Positions 33,878 through 45,531 of a stretch of DNA of 64,000 bases are shown here, one piece after another; the first letter of the stretch is position 1, and every line of letters starts with the position of its first letter. The position numbers were made by a program, and so were the translations under genes. The notes under the pieces were generated by a model. It had not been told where the DNA came from and searched no databases. It saw only the letters and a program-made list of their open reading frames with translations. Origin of the DNA: Porogramme epimiltina (Eukaryota; Basidiomycota; Agaricomycetes; Polyporales; Polyporaceae); the NCBI GenBank assembly GCA_900155495.1, contig FTLJ01000147.1:1-64000 (forward strand). Direction: 5' to 3'.

Positions 33878-34711
33878 ATGCGCTTCTCTACCGCTGTCTT
33901 CGTAGCCAGCCTCGCGGCTGTTGCCTCAGCGCACTTCCAACTTCAGTACCCTACCCCCCGCGGTGTCTTCGTCGAGGACGACGAGCCTACCTATTGCGGT
34001 ATGTACCGTATGCTCCCCCAACCTCATTCCTAGCTGACATACATATGGACTCGTAGATGGCTACGTCAGCGCCGTGTCGAACCGCACGGTCTACCCTCTC
34101 ACTGCCGGCAAGATCTCAATCAACTCTGAGCATCCTTCGTGGACTCGTACGTGCTCCACTTACTTCCCACGATGTAGTCGCTGAACGATGCGTTTGAACG
34201 TATTAGTCGGTGCCATCCTTGCTACTGTTCAGAACCCTGAGAACTTCACCGTCTTCGAGGACAGCAGCGGCAACTTCCAGATGGCCGTTCCGTTCTTCGA
34301 GACCACCGGGGAGGGTCTGTTCTGCATTGACCTCGATCTCAACGCCACCGGCATCTCTGGTGTCAAGGATGGTGCGAATGTAACGCTCCAGCTCGTCTTC
34401 GACGGCGGAGACGACAAGCTATACCAGGTAAATTTCATTTGGCGCGAGGAGACCCGTCTAGTCAGCTGACGCGCAACCCGTGCTTCTAGTGCGCCGACCT
34501 CACTCTTTCGGCCAACGCCACGACACCGAGCGACTTGACGTGCAAGAACGCTACGGATTCGGTGTCGACTCCGGTTTCGTCGACCGTGTCGTCTACAGCC
34601 ACCTCGACCGGCGCGACCTCGACGACTACCTCAAGCTCGGCAATGCGGAACGCCGCGGCTGGTGTCTCCGGCCTCGCGGCGCTCGTTGGAGCCGTTGCTG
34701 CGTTCTTCTAG
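33878..34711 (+). CDS. BIM1-like copper-binding cell-surface protein (X325, LPMO-like)
   Basis: Members of this family resemble lytic polysaccharide monooxygenases but lack that activity; Bim1 of Cryptococcus helps import copper together with a CTR transporter. The signal peptide [18 protein letters not shown] is followed by His ([11 protein letters not shown]), which would become the N-terminal copper-brace residue. A second His lies in INSEHPSWT. The domain runs through [14 protein letters not shown] and [20 protein letters not shown] to [15 protein letters not shown], with four Cys likely paired. A Ser/Thr-rich linker and a hydrophobic tail ([16 protein letters not shown]) form a GPI-anchor signal. 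Four exons: 33878-33998, 34057-34146, 34207-34427, 34490-34711. It lies immediately downstream of a CTR gene in the same orientation, which fits a copper role. Confidence 0.9.
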
Positions 34712-36349
34712 ACGCGTAACTGAGAGCTCATGGGCCCTCGATGCTGTACACAGACTACTGTGCTGCGACAAGGAGAGCGTGGGCAGTCTAATGCTCTTGA
34801 TGATTTGACACGCACTGCTACGGGTTACGATAGCTCTCGGGTCTTCCGTGGATGTATTATGATATCACTAGGAAATGACAACACTTGTGCTCGGTATCGG
34901 GTTGTTCTGAACGTTGTGTTCGATCGCAACCTCACCATCTGACGAGAACGCAATGAGCTATGCTTTCGTATTATAGGACCTCAGTTCGAAACCTCAGTGG
35001 ATCGACTAAACGGAGAAAGCCGACGTCGGTCTACGATCAGGCTGATCGTCCCTGAATCTATAGACCCGTGGTTCTCAGGGAAGTGCAGGGTCCTGTGTTG
35101 TACCTTGAGCCTTGAAGTTTATAAGAAACCTTCTCGTCCGACCTCTACTAAGTAGACAACCACGAATAGCGTACATCTTTGTGCTCTACGGTGCAGTAGA
35201 GTAAACTACTACTTACCAGCGCTTTCCTCCGCTTCGCTCCCAAGAGCCGAGATCAAGATACTAGTTCACACTGATGTATGACTTGGATGGAATAACTGGT
35301 TAGACGACATCTGGTACTTGCCGTGTTGCATTCGCTTCAAACGAGGTCGTCTTGAGAATTTTAGATTAGAACCCCGAGATACCGGAGATGCCGGCGCTTG
35401 GAAACTTCGAGGCTCGTGATTTCCACTGCACAAAGCTTAAGCTTGCTAAACACCCGGTTGTCCCCGGCGTTCGCGCCTCTCCCCGATCCAGCTATTTGTG
35501 TCCTTCGCGCTTGCGGAATGGAGATGACACATGAGCGGGGTGTTAGAGGTGACTCGTAGCGAAGGAAAACATGGGAAATCCTCTGCCGCGTGCTCTCCAT
35601 ATCTCTTCCATTTTTATAAAATTATCTGTTCTGTGACAAGCCGCTTCCGGTGGACATCCGATCGATCACAAAGCCTGCTTACGCCGATAACTGGGCCCGC
35701 GGAAAGTTCCTACCCGCGCACTCCGAGAAAACGGCCTCTCGTAGGCCAAAACACAAGCACCGGCGCACTCAAACCCACCGCGGCTCCGAATTCTGCTGTT
35801 GTGTGGCATACGTACTGCCTCGGCACACTGCGCGTTCCCCGCCGGCACGCGGCAGTTTGGGCTGTTGTGTCAAGGCCATGATCGACTCGTGGCAGCGACG
35901 GCACACCGCCTGTGTGGCACGTCGGCGTGTAGGAAATCAGACTAGATGATCGCACAGCGCGCAGGATGAGTACATTAGTCGGTGCTCTCAATTGCAGCCG
36001 CGCGAGTCATTCGCACATCCCCCATACTGCCCCTGCCGTCTTTGGAACGCGCTCTTCCCTGTCTGTAGGCCGCTGGGGTCCTAGGGTACCTAATACCTCG
36101 GAGCACAGAGCAGTGTATAGTCCACACAGGAGATACGAGCGCCGGATACATCTGCGGCCGGTAGACCGCGTGGCTGTACGCCTATCTCAGTCCGAGTTTG
36201 TCTGCGGCGGAGGCGTCCCCGAGGCCCACGCACGCCTTCGTCTCCCCCCCTCCTCGCCTTTACCTCTTGCCTTCCTGCCACCACCTTCCCAGTGCCCTCG
36301 GCTGCGTCGCCCTCACGCCCTTTGCCCTACCCCCGCCGATCTACCAAGT
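34712..36349. other. Gene-poor stretch
   Basis: About 1.64 kb, the longest gap in the window. The part 34,730-35,640 is AT-richer than its surroundings; the end is pyrimidine-rich and likely the leader of the next gene. Short frames on both strands show no domain or conserved splice pattern, and no tRNA, transposon end or inverted repeat was seen. Confidence 0.45.
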
Positions 36350-36995
36350 ATGAAGTTGTTCCACCGAAAGATGGAGCCCTGGGAGGTCGTTGAACAGAAG
36401 ACGGTCGACCCTGTGCCAATCTTCAATACAGATGAGCGAGAAGGTGCGCGCGGATTTCTCACTGTTGGCTTTGCTGCTTCCCCCTCCGGCCCCCACCGTC
36501 AACGCCCCGCCCCGCCTCAGGGTCGGGCGGCCGACAGACAGGGGGCGGAGCCGCCATGGGGTAGCTGGCGCAGCCCGCGGGCCCCTGTTGGACTATTCCG
36601 CTGACGGGAGATCGTGGTCCCTCCACACAGAGATGGACATCGAACGGGTGTATGATGCCACGATGTGCGGCGCGTACCTCTTCGAGCTCAAGAAGGCGAC
36701 AAATCTGCGCAGCGCGGTCATCTTCGCGCGCCAGCGCCTCATCCAGGACGCGGCCGCGAAGGGGTACAACGTCTTCTTGACTGAGGGGTGCGTGCAATAT
36801 CCGTGCGCGGCTGATATATGCGGAGTCACTGACATGCAGACACCGTGCAGGTGGAAGGTGACGCACCTGCGGAAGGGCAAGCAACATCGCGCCGAAGTGC
36901 GGTATTGGGGTCGGCCCGCATACGCCGCCGCGAAGCCTCCGCAGCCACGCATGCCCCCGTTCTTGGCGATGCTCGATGAACGCGCTAGCTTGTAG
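36350..36995 (+). CDS. Unknown small conserved-looking protein
   Basis: I do not recognise this protein. Three exons join in frame: 36350-36443 (MKLFHRKMEPWEVVEQKTVD ... FNTDERE), 36631-36787 (EMDIERVYDATMCGAYLFEL, then KKATNLRSAVIFARQRL) and 36851-36995 (WKVTHLRKGKQHRAEVRYWG ... LDERASL). The product is about 131 residues. The middle reads as mixed helix and strand with several aromatic residues, and the end is basic and Pro-rich. Splice junctions restore smooth reading frames on both sides, which supports a real gene. No signal peptide or membrane segment is visible. Intron 1, at 187 nt and GC-rich, is longer than usual here. Confidence 0.65.
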
Positions 36996-37297
36996 ATGGA
37001 GGGACTGATGTATGGGATCTCTGCTTCATCTCCGTATCATGATGGTTTCGGGTGGGCGTTTTATGATTATTATAGGCCGGGCTCTGTACTACTCACCATT
37101 CATGTACAACACATCTGTACGAGTATATTATTGTATGTTCATCACTGTACGGTTGATCGCTAGTCTTTGGAGATACCTAGCCATCAAAATGTGCACGCAG
37201 TAGAGCGTGTTAATTTCCATTGAATGAATGTGTTCGTAAAGATAGACCGCAGCGTCCCTGAAGTTATGCAATCTAACATACGATCAACATGCGCAGT
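36996..37297. other. Convergent 3' flanks, unknown gene and TUM1
   Basis: AT-rich sequence between facing 3' ends. No gene seen. Confidence 0.5.
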
Positions 37298-38645
37298 TCA
37301 TATTGTCTTCTCAATTTTACTCTCCGGGCGCATCGCATAGCCTGTCCAAGACTGCACGAATAGCGATGAGAAGGCGGAGGATTGCTTGGGGGAAAGGTTC
37401 GCGTACCTCATCATAAAGACCTACATGCTCAACTCCGAGCAGCTTTAGTCCCAGCCAGAGAATGCCTGCCGTCATGCCGCTTCCGCAGCTGGTGACGACT
37501 TGACGTTTGCCGTCCAACACCTCCTTTGCGCGCTCCGGACCCAGGGCGTCCTGCAGCGCCGCAATGATGCCTTGATTGGTCTTGAGGCGCGTGTATGTCA
37601 TTGGGAGTTTGTCAGTGAGTTTAGAAGCGATGTGCTCCGGAACAGTGTGGGTGTCTAGGAACGCGCTGAAGGGCAGCGAGACGGAGTGCGGCATATGCCC
37701 CGACGAGAGGCCGGGTCGGGGCTCCGGGTCGGTGCCGAGGAATCTGGGGTTCGGACGTATTCGGTTAGGCGTCACATCGGGTTTTCATGTAAAGGCGGGC
37801 ACTGACCGGCCCTTGGGACGGGCGTCGAGAACGTAGAATGCACTGGGGTCAGACGCAGGGTTCAGGGCTGAATTGGATACCATCTGGCCGTAATCTGTGG
37901 GCACGTCAGTGATCTAATGGAGGGGATAAACGGATCGTAAGGCACCTCACCTTTCACAATACCTTCCTTCAGGGTAGCAGTTGCACGATATGGTCCGGAC
38001 CTTACAGGTCTAGCGTCTCCGCTTCTGGTATTTCCTCCGTGAGCCTGCCACCCCGGAAGACCGCCATCGAGGATGCTGGATCGGTGGTGCCCAAAGGCAC
38101 GGAACATGTATAGGGCTCTTGGAGAAGAGAACACTCCATGCGTATCGTAACTGTCACAGGCCACGTACATTAGCTGAGATGGGGGTGAGTCCAATGGGAA
38201 CGGTAGGTAGGACTCACATGACAACATGCGTTTCATCGGTAATGCCGTTTTCCGCTGGTGTAAAGGGTTCATCTCAACATTTACAAACACCAAGGGACGC
38301 GTCCTTACAGCAGGCTTGAGCAAACGTTTTAGAATCAGGCATCATGTGGGGTAGGGAGAGCGGATGGGGAGACGAGACCAGGTCAATGTCAAGGAAACGC
38401 GCCAGCGGGATATGGTTTGCCGTGAACTCTGGCTGCGCCTTGCGCGGTGAGTTTGGCATATGCCATGACGCGTCGAGGATGACCAGGTCGGCAGGGGATG
38501 GCTGGGATGACTTCAAGGAGAGCAGCTGCGCGGGGGTCAGGACGAGGGGACAGTTGTCGCCAAACATTGTGCCCAGGAACCTGCGACGGGCTGTTTGATC
38601 CGCAGAGGGCAAGGTGCGGCGAGTGAACACACGCGTGGCAAGCAT
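37298..38645 (-). CDS. TUM1: 3-mercaptopyruvate/thiosulfate sulfurtransferase
   Basis: Two-domain rhodanese that transfers sulfur from 3-mercaptopyruvate or thiosulfate; yeast Tum1 feeds tRNA thiolation. The start at 38645 gives a presequence (MLATRVFTRRTLPSADQ, then ARRRFLGTMF), and the inner Met (FLGTM) could serve as a cytosolic start. Domain 1 holds VILDASWHMPN, HIPLARFLDID, ENGITDETHVVIYDTHG and SILDGGLPGWQAHGG. Domain 2 holds YVLDARPKGRFLGTDPEP, SGHMPHSVSLPFS and the active loop VTSCGSGMTAG with the catalytic Cys. After a final intron it ends SWTGYAMRPESKIEKTI. The CGSGMTA loop points to mercaptopyruvate specificity over thiosulfate. Four or five introns. Head-to-head with VMA5 across 221 bp. 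Confidence 0.92.
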
Positions 38646-38866
38646 GGGAGTCGACGTGGGGCGAAGAGCTCGTTGTGACAGAGTTCTACTTCGAAAGCGT
38701 ACATTCGAATTCCTGGTCAGGCGCCGTCCATGAAGTCAGAGTCACATGCCTGCTCCTAACCCTGGATCCGCATTCCATCATTGGGTCGCCGACGGATTTG
38801 GCCTGCTCGCCGTCCTCGCCATCTCGCTCAGCTCCCTCTGTGCCGGTCTCGCCCCAGACATCCACG

Positions 38867-40512
38867 ATGCCGTCCGACCAGAGCACCTGGCTGATCGCCG
38901 TACCAGAGACGGGTGACGCTGAAGGCCTTTTTGACGAACTTACGACAAAGCTCAGCTCGAGCTCCAAGTCTGTCCTACCTTCCAACCTCTCACAACTCTC
39001 CATCCCATCGTTCAAGGTCAGCACAGTTATGCTAGCGTGAGGCGCATTGTAGATTCTAATGCTCCGTCAAAAGACAGGAACTCTAGAGTCCCTAGTCACC
39101 CTGTCCGAGGAGCTCCCCAAGCACGATACATTCTTTACAGCCACTGTCGCCAAGACGGTAGACACACTCCGCAACCTCTTGAACAACGACCCATCCAAAC
39201 TTGCTCAACATGTGCTTGTTAATGAGCAACCTGTGGACTCTTATATCTTGCGGGGGTGGTCATGGAATGAGGGACGTTACGGTGTGCAGAGAGGCATTCG
39301 GGAGATGATTGACGTGCTGAACAAGGTGCGATCCGTGCAGCGTCCCTTCCGCGGAGTCACTCGCCTAATACTTGCCTTGTGGTCTTCAGGAAATGTCATC
39401 CATTGATAACGTCATGAAGACTAAGCTAAGCAACTACAACCTTGCAAAGGGTTCATTAGTGCAGATGCAGCGAAAGAAGACGTACGTGCCGAGTCGCTTT
39501 GGCATTCGTTCATTAATCTCAATATTGTCAATATAGAGGGAACTTGTCGGTTCGGTCACTCGTCGACATTGTCCGCGCGGAACACTTCCTCGGTGATTCA
39601 GAATACCTTCAGACGGTTCTTGTTGCCGTACCGAAGTGAGTTCCTGCATCCTACCATCGTGTCTCGCACACGCGTATAGAATACATTCAGACAGCGTTGT
39701 GCAGGAACCTTGTTAAGGAATGGAACACGAAGTACGAACGCTTAACGGCGATGGTCGTACCACGCTCGTCGACGTGAGAAATACAATCCTATCTTCTCCC
39801 GGCAGCTACATGTTCAATCCTTTTTACAAGGCTCATCTCGTCAGACGACGAATACAGCTTGTTCTCGGTGGTCGTCTTCAAACGCGTACATGATGACTTT
39901 GTACAGAAATGTCGCGACAACAAGTGAGTAACCCTACTCTCCTTCCGATCGTTGGGGCTTACATGTCCTAGGTTCATCGTGCGCGAGTTCGTTTTCTCAG
40001 AAGAGGCCATCGGGAAGCAGAGAGAAGAACTCCAAGCCGCGGACCTAACAGAGAAGGAGCTCTGGGTCAGTATGGTAAATTGCGTCGCCATCTGTCCGGC
40101 TCTAACAATCTCTACAGACCGAGCTCCTGCAGCTCTCGCGGACAAACTTCTCAGAATCGTTCCAGATCCTTGTGCACTTGAAGGTCATCCAGCTATTCGT
40201 CGAGAGCGTGCTGCGATATGGTCTCCCGGCGCATTACGTCGGCTTCTTTATCAAGGTCAGTCCCTTCCGAGCACCGCACGCGCGCCCCGACGGCACCTCA
40301 TCCCCTCCGTTCCGCAGCCGGAATCGAAGGCGACGAAGCGCACCCTCGCGACGCTTCAGTCCCAACTAGCGTACCTCGGCCGCCGAGGGAGCCAGCCGCA
40401 GGGCAAAGCGAGCGGCGCGTCCGGCGAGGAGCTCGGCGGCGAGTACCAGACGCTCCTCGAGCAGGAGTACTTCGACTTCGTGCTCTTCGAGATACCCTGG
40501 ATTGTGCTTTGA
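38867..40512 (+). CDS. VMA5: V-ATPase subunit C
   Basis: Subunit C of the V1 sector links catalytic head and stator of the vacuolar proton pump and is released on regulated disassembly. The start at 38867 gives MPSDQSTWLIAVPETGDAEG. Next come LSIPSFK, then TGTLESLVTLSEELPKHDTF, FFTATVAKTVDTLRNLLNN and YILRGWSWNEGRYGVQRGI. QMQRKKTGNLSVRSLVDIV and LVKEWNTKYERLTAMVVP lie in the middle. The C-terminal foot holds LKVIQLFVESVLRYGLPAHY and ends EQEYFDFVLFEIPWIVL. At least eight small introns are spread along the gene. Order and length (about 390 residues) are those of Vma5. A Gln/Gly/Ala-rich insert (GSQPQGKASGASGEELGG) near the end is the only unusual part. Confidence 0.93.
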
Positions 40513-41508
40513 TCTCCCCCGTGCGGAACAGGGGGGCGCGGGCAAAGGTGGAGGGAGAACGAACATCACGACGACGCATGCCGGTGGCAGCTCTGCGGCG
40601 GGCGCGCCACACCGCACGGACTTGCAAGTTTCTGTATTACAGCACTACCTAGTCTCGCCGCTCAATATCCATTCGCATACCCTCTTCCATGCGGCCCGCG
40701 GAGATGACCCGCGATCTCGCCCCGCAGCACGGTCGAAGCCGGGCGAAGCGAGGCATGTTTGTATGCGTCGATCTTTGCGGGGAAGAACGCTGGCGGCGCA
40801 AGCAGTCACGGACGTCTTGTTGGCGTGAGAGCGGGCGGGACGGTGTGAGGAGAAGGGCCAAATTGTTTGTGAATTGTTGACGGTGCGTGTGCGATAGGAT
40901 ACGAATAATTCGGACGGTCGACCAGCCCCAGTCCCCTACGTACTAGTGACTAGATAGGATAGGATCGTATCGACACATCTTTTAGCTGCTGCTGGTTATG
41001 TTACAACGGAACGCGATGCGGCGAGCAGAGGGAGTGAGGTACGAGGAGATACGTGGTGACAAACTGGCACAGCAGTAAGATGGGCACGACAGATTGAGAC
41101 AGATTTGGGCTGTGGAAAGAGAGAGACGGAGATGATTCGGTGGAGAATAGAGGGGGAAAGGAAGAGCGAGCGGAGAGAGCGGACGAACGGATGTTTCGAA
41201 GTCTAGAAGCTTGTAACGTAGTGATGCACGACGGACTGGACTCTGCAGTGGGGGCGTGGAGTGAAGCGTGGGGAACGTGAATGGGGGGGCCGATGCCGAA
41301 ACGGAGCCGGGAAGCAAGACGGGGAGGCAAAGGGAAGATCGAAGATCCCGAACATTGTGGGAGAGTATGTACAACCAGCGTCGCGCGAGAAGGTAGGTCC
41401 GTTGCTGGAAGTGGCGCTTTTGTGAGACGATCGTCCGGACGAGCGTTGTCCTTCTATAAGCGCAGCTGTGCACTCGATTCTTGTCATGACTTGGCGGGCG
41501 TGCCCCGA
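40513..41508. other. Convergent 3' flanks, VMA5 and KH gene
   Basis: Nearly 1 kb between facing genes. A minus-strand open frame (40982-41473) is Ser/Pro-rich with no domain and sits directly 3' of the KH gene, so it is more likely 3' UTR. Parts look purine/pyrimidine-biased. No gene seen. Confidence 0.45.
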
Positions 41509-44500
41509 TTACAGTCCGAGGTTGGAGATGACCCGCGAGACGTCGTCAACGGGGTCTTCCTCGTACCCCATGCCGGGGCGGGTCGTACCATGTGCGGCCC
41601 CATTGCCGATCAGGGTTCCACTAATCGCAGTGCGACCCGTGCCCGGCGGACCATACACGCTGGGGAACAGTGGGACCGTTGCCGAGGTAGGGCTGGACGT
41701 GCCATTCGTGCCGGTGCCTGTCACTGACGTGTCGGGAGACTCGGGACGCGAAAGGCCCGATCGAGGCGCCTCGCTAATGCGCGTCAGCGAGAACGTCAAG
41801 TCGAGGGACTGCGCACGGTTCGTGAGCGATCGGGGTTTCGTCAGCTGGTGGTCTTTCAACTTCGACTCGAGGAGAGAATCGGAACCACGCTTGAGGGCGT
41901 CTTCAGCAGTGTGGTGGTGCCGGTGCTGGACGCTCGGACCCTGAAAGGCTGTTAGACACCACTGCAAGGATCACAGCGCTGATACTTACAATTGGCATGG
42001 GCGGCCAGTAGTCGGTGTTGGATCCGCCAGGCATGTAATTGGGCTGCGGTTCGAAGTCATCTTCTTCCTCCAGGTGGTAGAAGTATGATGGGGAGTTGTT
42101 GAACAGCGCCTTGACATCGGGTGAGGAGCTGGCGAGACGTAACCTCCGGTCAATCATGGATTCCGACGGCCTACCCAAGTCGGCAGAGTCTATCACGAGG
42201 CTTAGCAACAGGCGAAACATATGAAACGCGGGGAACATACTCTGGTGGCGCGTGCGCGCGGTCGATAGCACCTTGCTGTCGAAGTGAGGGAAGGCGTCGG
42301 TGAAGGAGTCTCCGCGTTGATGTGTGCGCGACGTCGCAGATGGGTAGACGTGGACGTTGTGCTCGATGAGGAACTGTTCGAGCATCTCGCGCGCCGTGGC
42401 AAGGAGGTCCGTGTTGCTACGTTGACATCTGAATTTGAAAGAACACTCCGAAGGTCCCTCGGGCATCGACCCATTCGACACGGAAGGCTTGACGTTGGGC
42501 AGGATGACCACCTGCAACTCACGCTTGACCCTCTCAGCAAATGCGACGAAATCGGGCGACGAGCATATCCTCGCGAGGTCGTGGTGGGGAGGCACAGCCA
42601 TGTCAGCCTCGAAGGGCACATGGTCCTACGTCACAGTGAGCATAGGAGCGACAACAAGACGCGAACAACGTACGAAAAGCATGGTCGCAGCAATCTGAAC
42701 TTGCGACTCAGGCCCAAAGATAGTGACAAGATCGGAAGCCGTCTCCTTGTCCGGGAAGCGCACGGCGCAACTGGTCTTCGCCTCGATGTCGTGGATGAAT
42801 ATGCTCTTCTCCCCGAGCAAGGTGCGGTGATAACGCCTAGGAATGGAAACGGTTTCGTTGATGTAATCCTTGTCCTAAGTGTATCGTGAGCGATGCATGA
42901 GATGAGTAGACAAGAGGGCATACCTTGGGGTTCACCAGCTCCATGACAGCCTGCTTGAGGTTGTCGAGGTTCATCGCGTTCTTTGCAGGGGTACGAGCAA
43001 TCACGTTGTCCTCGTTGTCGTTGTAGCCTCCCATAGCGGCGAACTCCTCAGCGTTGGAGAACTTAACGTACACGCCATACTTCTTCATGATGCGCTGGAT
43101 GCTCCGGCCGCCAACACCAATGATGCGTTTGTGGTACGACTCGGGAACGTGGAATGAGATCTCGGCAGGGAGCTCCTCCTGGAGGAGAGTCAAGCCTTGG
43201 AGTACAGACATATCGCTGCCAGCGATGTCGATGAGGAAGTTATGCTCGTTGAATGTCTCAAACTTGATCTTGACGTTCGTCGTCTGCATGATCTTGTTGA
43301 TCTTGCCATTCTTCTTGCCGCTAATAAACTCACGGTGCTCGTTCGCGAGCTCGATCTGAAAGCGGATCTCGTGATGGAAAGTCTGGACAATTGACGGCAT
43401 CAGTGAATGCTCAGCACCGTTGCGGTCAGGGATTTACCTTGACAATGTCTAGGTCAAGCAGCATGGTGACTGCTGAACGAACTTCGTGCTCGAGACCGTG
43501 CATCTCGAAGCACATCCCTTTGAAAACCACCTCTGCCCCCGACGCATAGGACACCTGCTTGAGAATCATGGATACCTGCGAAGGGTTGAGGCTCGTTGAA
43601 GGCATAAGGGCATTGAATTGGGCCGGCAGCAGCCACAACGACGCCACGTAGAATTGGCAAGCCTACAAACTGCGTCAGCGAGCGATATCTACATTAATAA
43701 ATAGACCGTACCAGTTGCATAATGGACCTGATGGTCCTCTGAACATTGACTCGGTTGTCGCCGATAACCGTGATTAAACTGGTGGAGCTACCAATAGGAG
43801 GGAATTGAATGAAGGTGGCATTGTCGTGCATCAAAGTCTTGAGGTCCTCAGCACGTTCAGTGACCATCCAGTCCATCTTACGAGGCAGGACAGCACTGTC
43901 GCGGGAGATGAGCTGTTTCCCCTGAACGGATAGGTTAGCCAGAACTATGCGGGAGAAACTCTTATACCCGAACCTTTGCCATCGACAGCTGGAATAGCAT
44001 GTCACGGGCACGTTGCACCCCAAAGAACTCGCCAGTGATCCAGATAGTGTTCATGTTCGCCTTGTTGATCTGGGCCGTCGGCGAGCCATTGGCGGGGGAC
44101 TGATTCATGTCCGATCCAATGATGCCCTGAAGCGGGGACGGCAGGTAGATGTTCGTGGCAGTCTCCTCCTGGATTGTCTGCAGCATGCTACGCTTCCTAC
44201 CGGCGACGATGGCGTGGAGGGTGTTCTCCATCTCGCACGACTCGGCATGAAGCCCGCTCTGGTATCGATATAAGAATGTGGCGGCCGCATATACAGAAGG
44301 GGTCGCCACTCACCAGTTCATCGAGCATGACCAGCAGACGCACGCGGGCGAGGTCGACGGAGTCGCCGTGCCCGGTGACGACGAGCTCGCACACCCGTTC
44401 GGACTCCAGGCCGGTCCATCCCGCCGTGCTCGTGATCGCATCCGGAAGAGTGCGTGTGGAAAGCGACAATGGGCTGTTGACGACGGCAATGTGGGCGTAC

Positions 44501-45038
44501 GTCTGGGAGGCAATGTCATCCAGCCGCCGGCGGACCTCGGGCTTGAGCGCGGGCTTCGACGAGGGCGAGTCCAGGATCTCCGAGCGCGCGACCTTGATCG
44601 ACGCCCGGTTCTGCAGCCGCGAAGGGACCATGGTAGATATCATGTGAGTGGGGTGTGCGGGCGATGCGCCAAGGTGGTGCGGGACGAGGGGCGTACCTGA
44701 ATGGGAGAGCCCTTGAGGAGCATGCCCCTAGCCGGCATGACCTGGGGGTAGGCCCCAGAGACTTGGAAGTTCCAAGCGCGGCCCTGGTCGGCGGGGGAGT
44801 AGGAGATGTGGACACCGTGCATGCTCATGGCCATCATCGTGAGCTTTTGAAGGGTGTCATAGTCGGCGGGGGAGGCGGACCCCTGGGGATCCGCGAGGCC
44901 GTTGGGGGGTTGCTGGATCTGGGAGTAGGAGCTTGCGCGGCGAAGCTCGGAGCGAGAGGGGAATTCAAGCGAGTTTGTACGGGAATGAGCGTGTCGCAGA
45001 CGACGAGGGTACGTGAAAGATGTGGTGTAGATTTCCAT
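41509..45038 (-). CDS. Large multi-KH RNA-binding protein
   Basis: Predicted cytoplasmic RNA-binding protein with several KH folds, in the style of bicaudal-C/vigilin-like fungal proteins. The start at 45038 reads MEIYTTSFTYPRRLRHAHSR; a first degenerate KH-like unit includes LQKLTMMAMSMHGVHISY. Later units include HAIVAGRKRSMLQTIQEETA, HREFISGKKNGKINKIMQ and YHKRIIGVGGRSIQRIMKK, the last with a canonical GVGG loop and the one before with GKKNG. Another unit lies around YHRTLLGEKSIFIHDIEAK. The C-terminal third is Ser/Thr/Pro-rich and seems disordered, ending EEDPVDDVSRVISNLGL. About ten short introns; roughly 1,050 residues. Several units lack the GXXG loop and may serve protein contacts. 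I cannot name a one-to-one yeast counterpart. Confidence 0.85.
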
Positions 45039-45531
45039 AGCCTGAGTCCTTGGTGAATGTGGATAGATGCGAGTGTAATACAGCGAGCAGGAGAGCGGGA
45101 TGAGGTGTTAGGGAGACAGGGGGTATGGAGACGGTGGGGGTATGGACAAAGTGGTATCCGAGGATGGGGCCCCGCGCAGCCTCGAAGAAGAGAAGGAGGC
45201 TGGTCGTCGTCGTGAAAGAAGGACGAAGAGCGAGAGGGAACCTGAGAGGGAACGTATAGGAGCAGCGAAAGGAGTCGGTGAAATCCCGCAGACGCCCGCC
45301 ATCCCCTCTCTGCCTCCCCTAGCCGCCCGTGTCAGCCGCCCTGCGTGCGAGCGCCGACTGCGAGCCGCCGCCGCCGCCGCCCGCGGGCTACGGGCTCATC
45401 CAGCCCGGGCTCCCTTGCACCGGCCCCGCCCGACGCCCGCCCCCTCTAAATTTTATCCCGCCCTCGATCGCTCGCTCGCCGCTCGCAGCACACACAGCAA
45501 GCCGCACTCGCATTCGCCACCCTGGCGCTAT
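45039..45531. promoter_or_regulatory. Promoter region of the KH gene
   Basis: 493 bp between the ITT1-like stop and the KH start, both on the minus strand. It includes a CCG-triplet microsatellite near 45363 and long pyrimidine-biased leader sequence on the minus strand. No TATA box at the usual distance. Confidence 0.45.

Noticed and set aside
40982..41473. 163-codon minus-strand frame after the KH gene
   Set aside because: Ser/Pro/Leu-rich without domain, directly 3' of the KH stop. Treated as 3' UTR.
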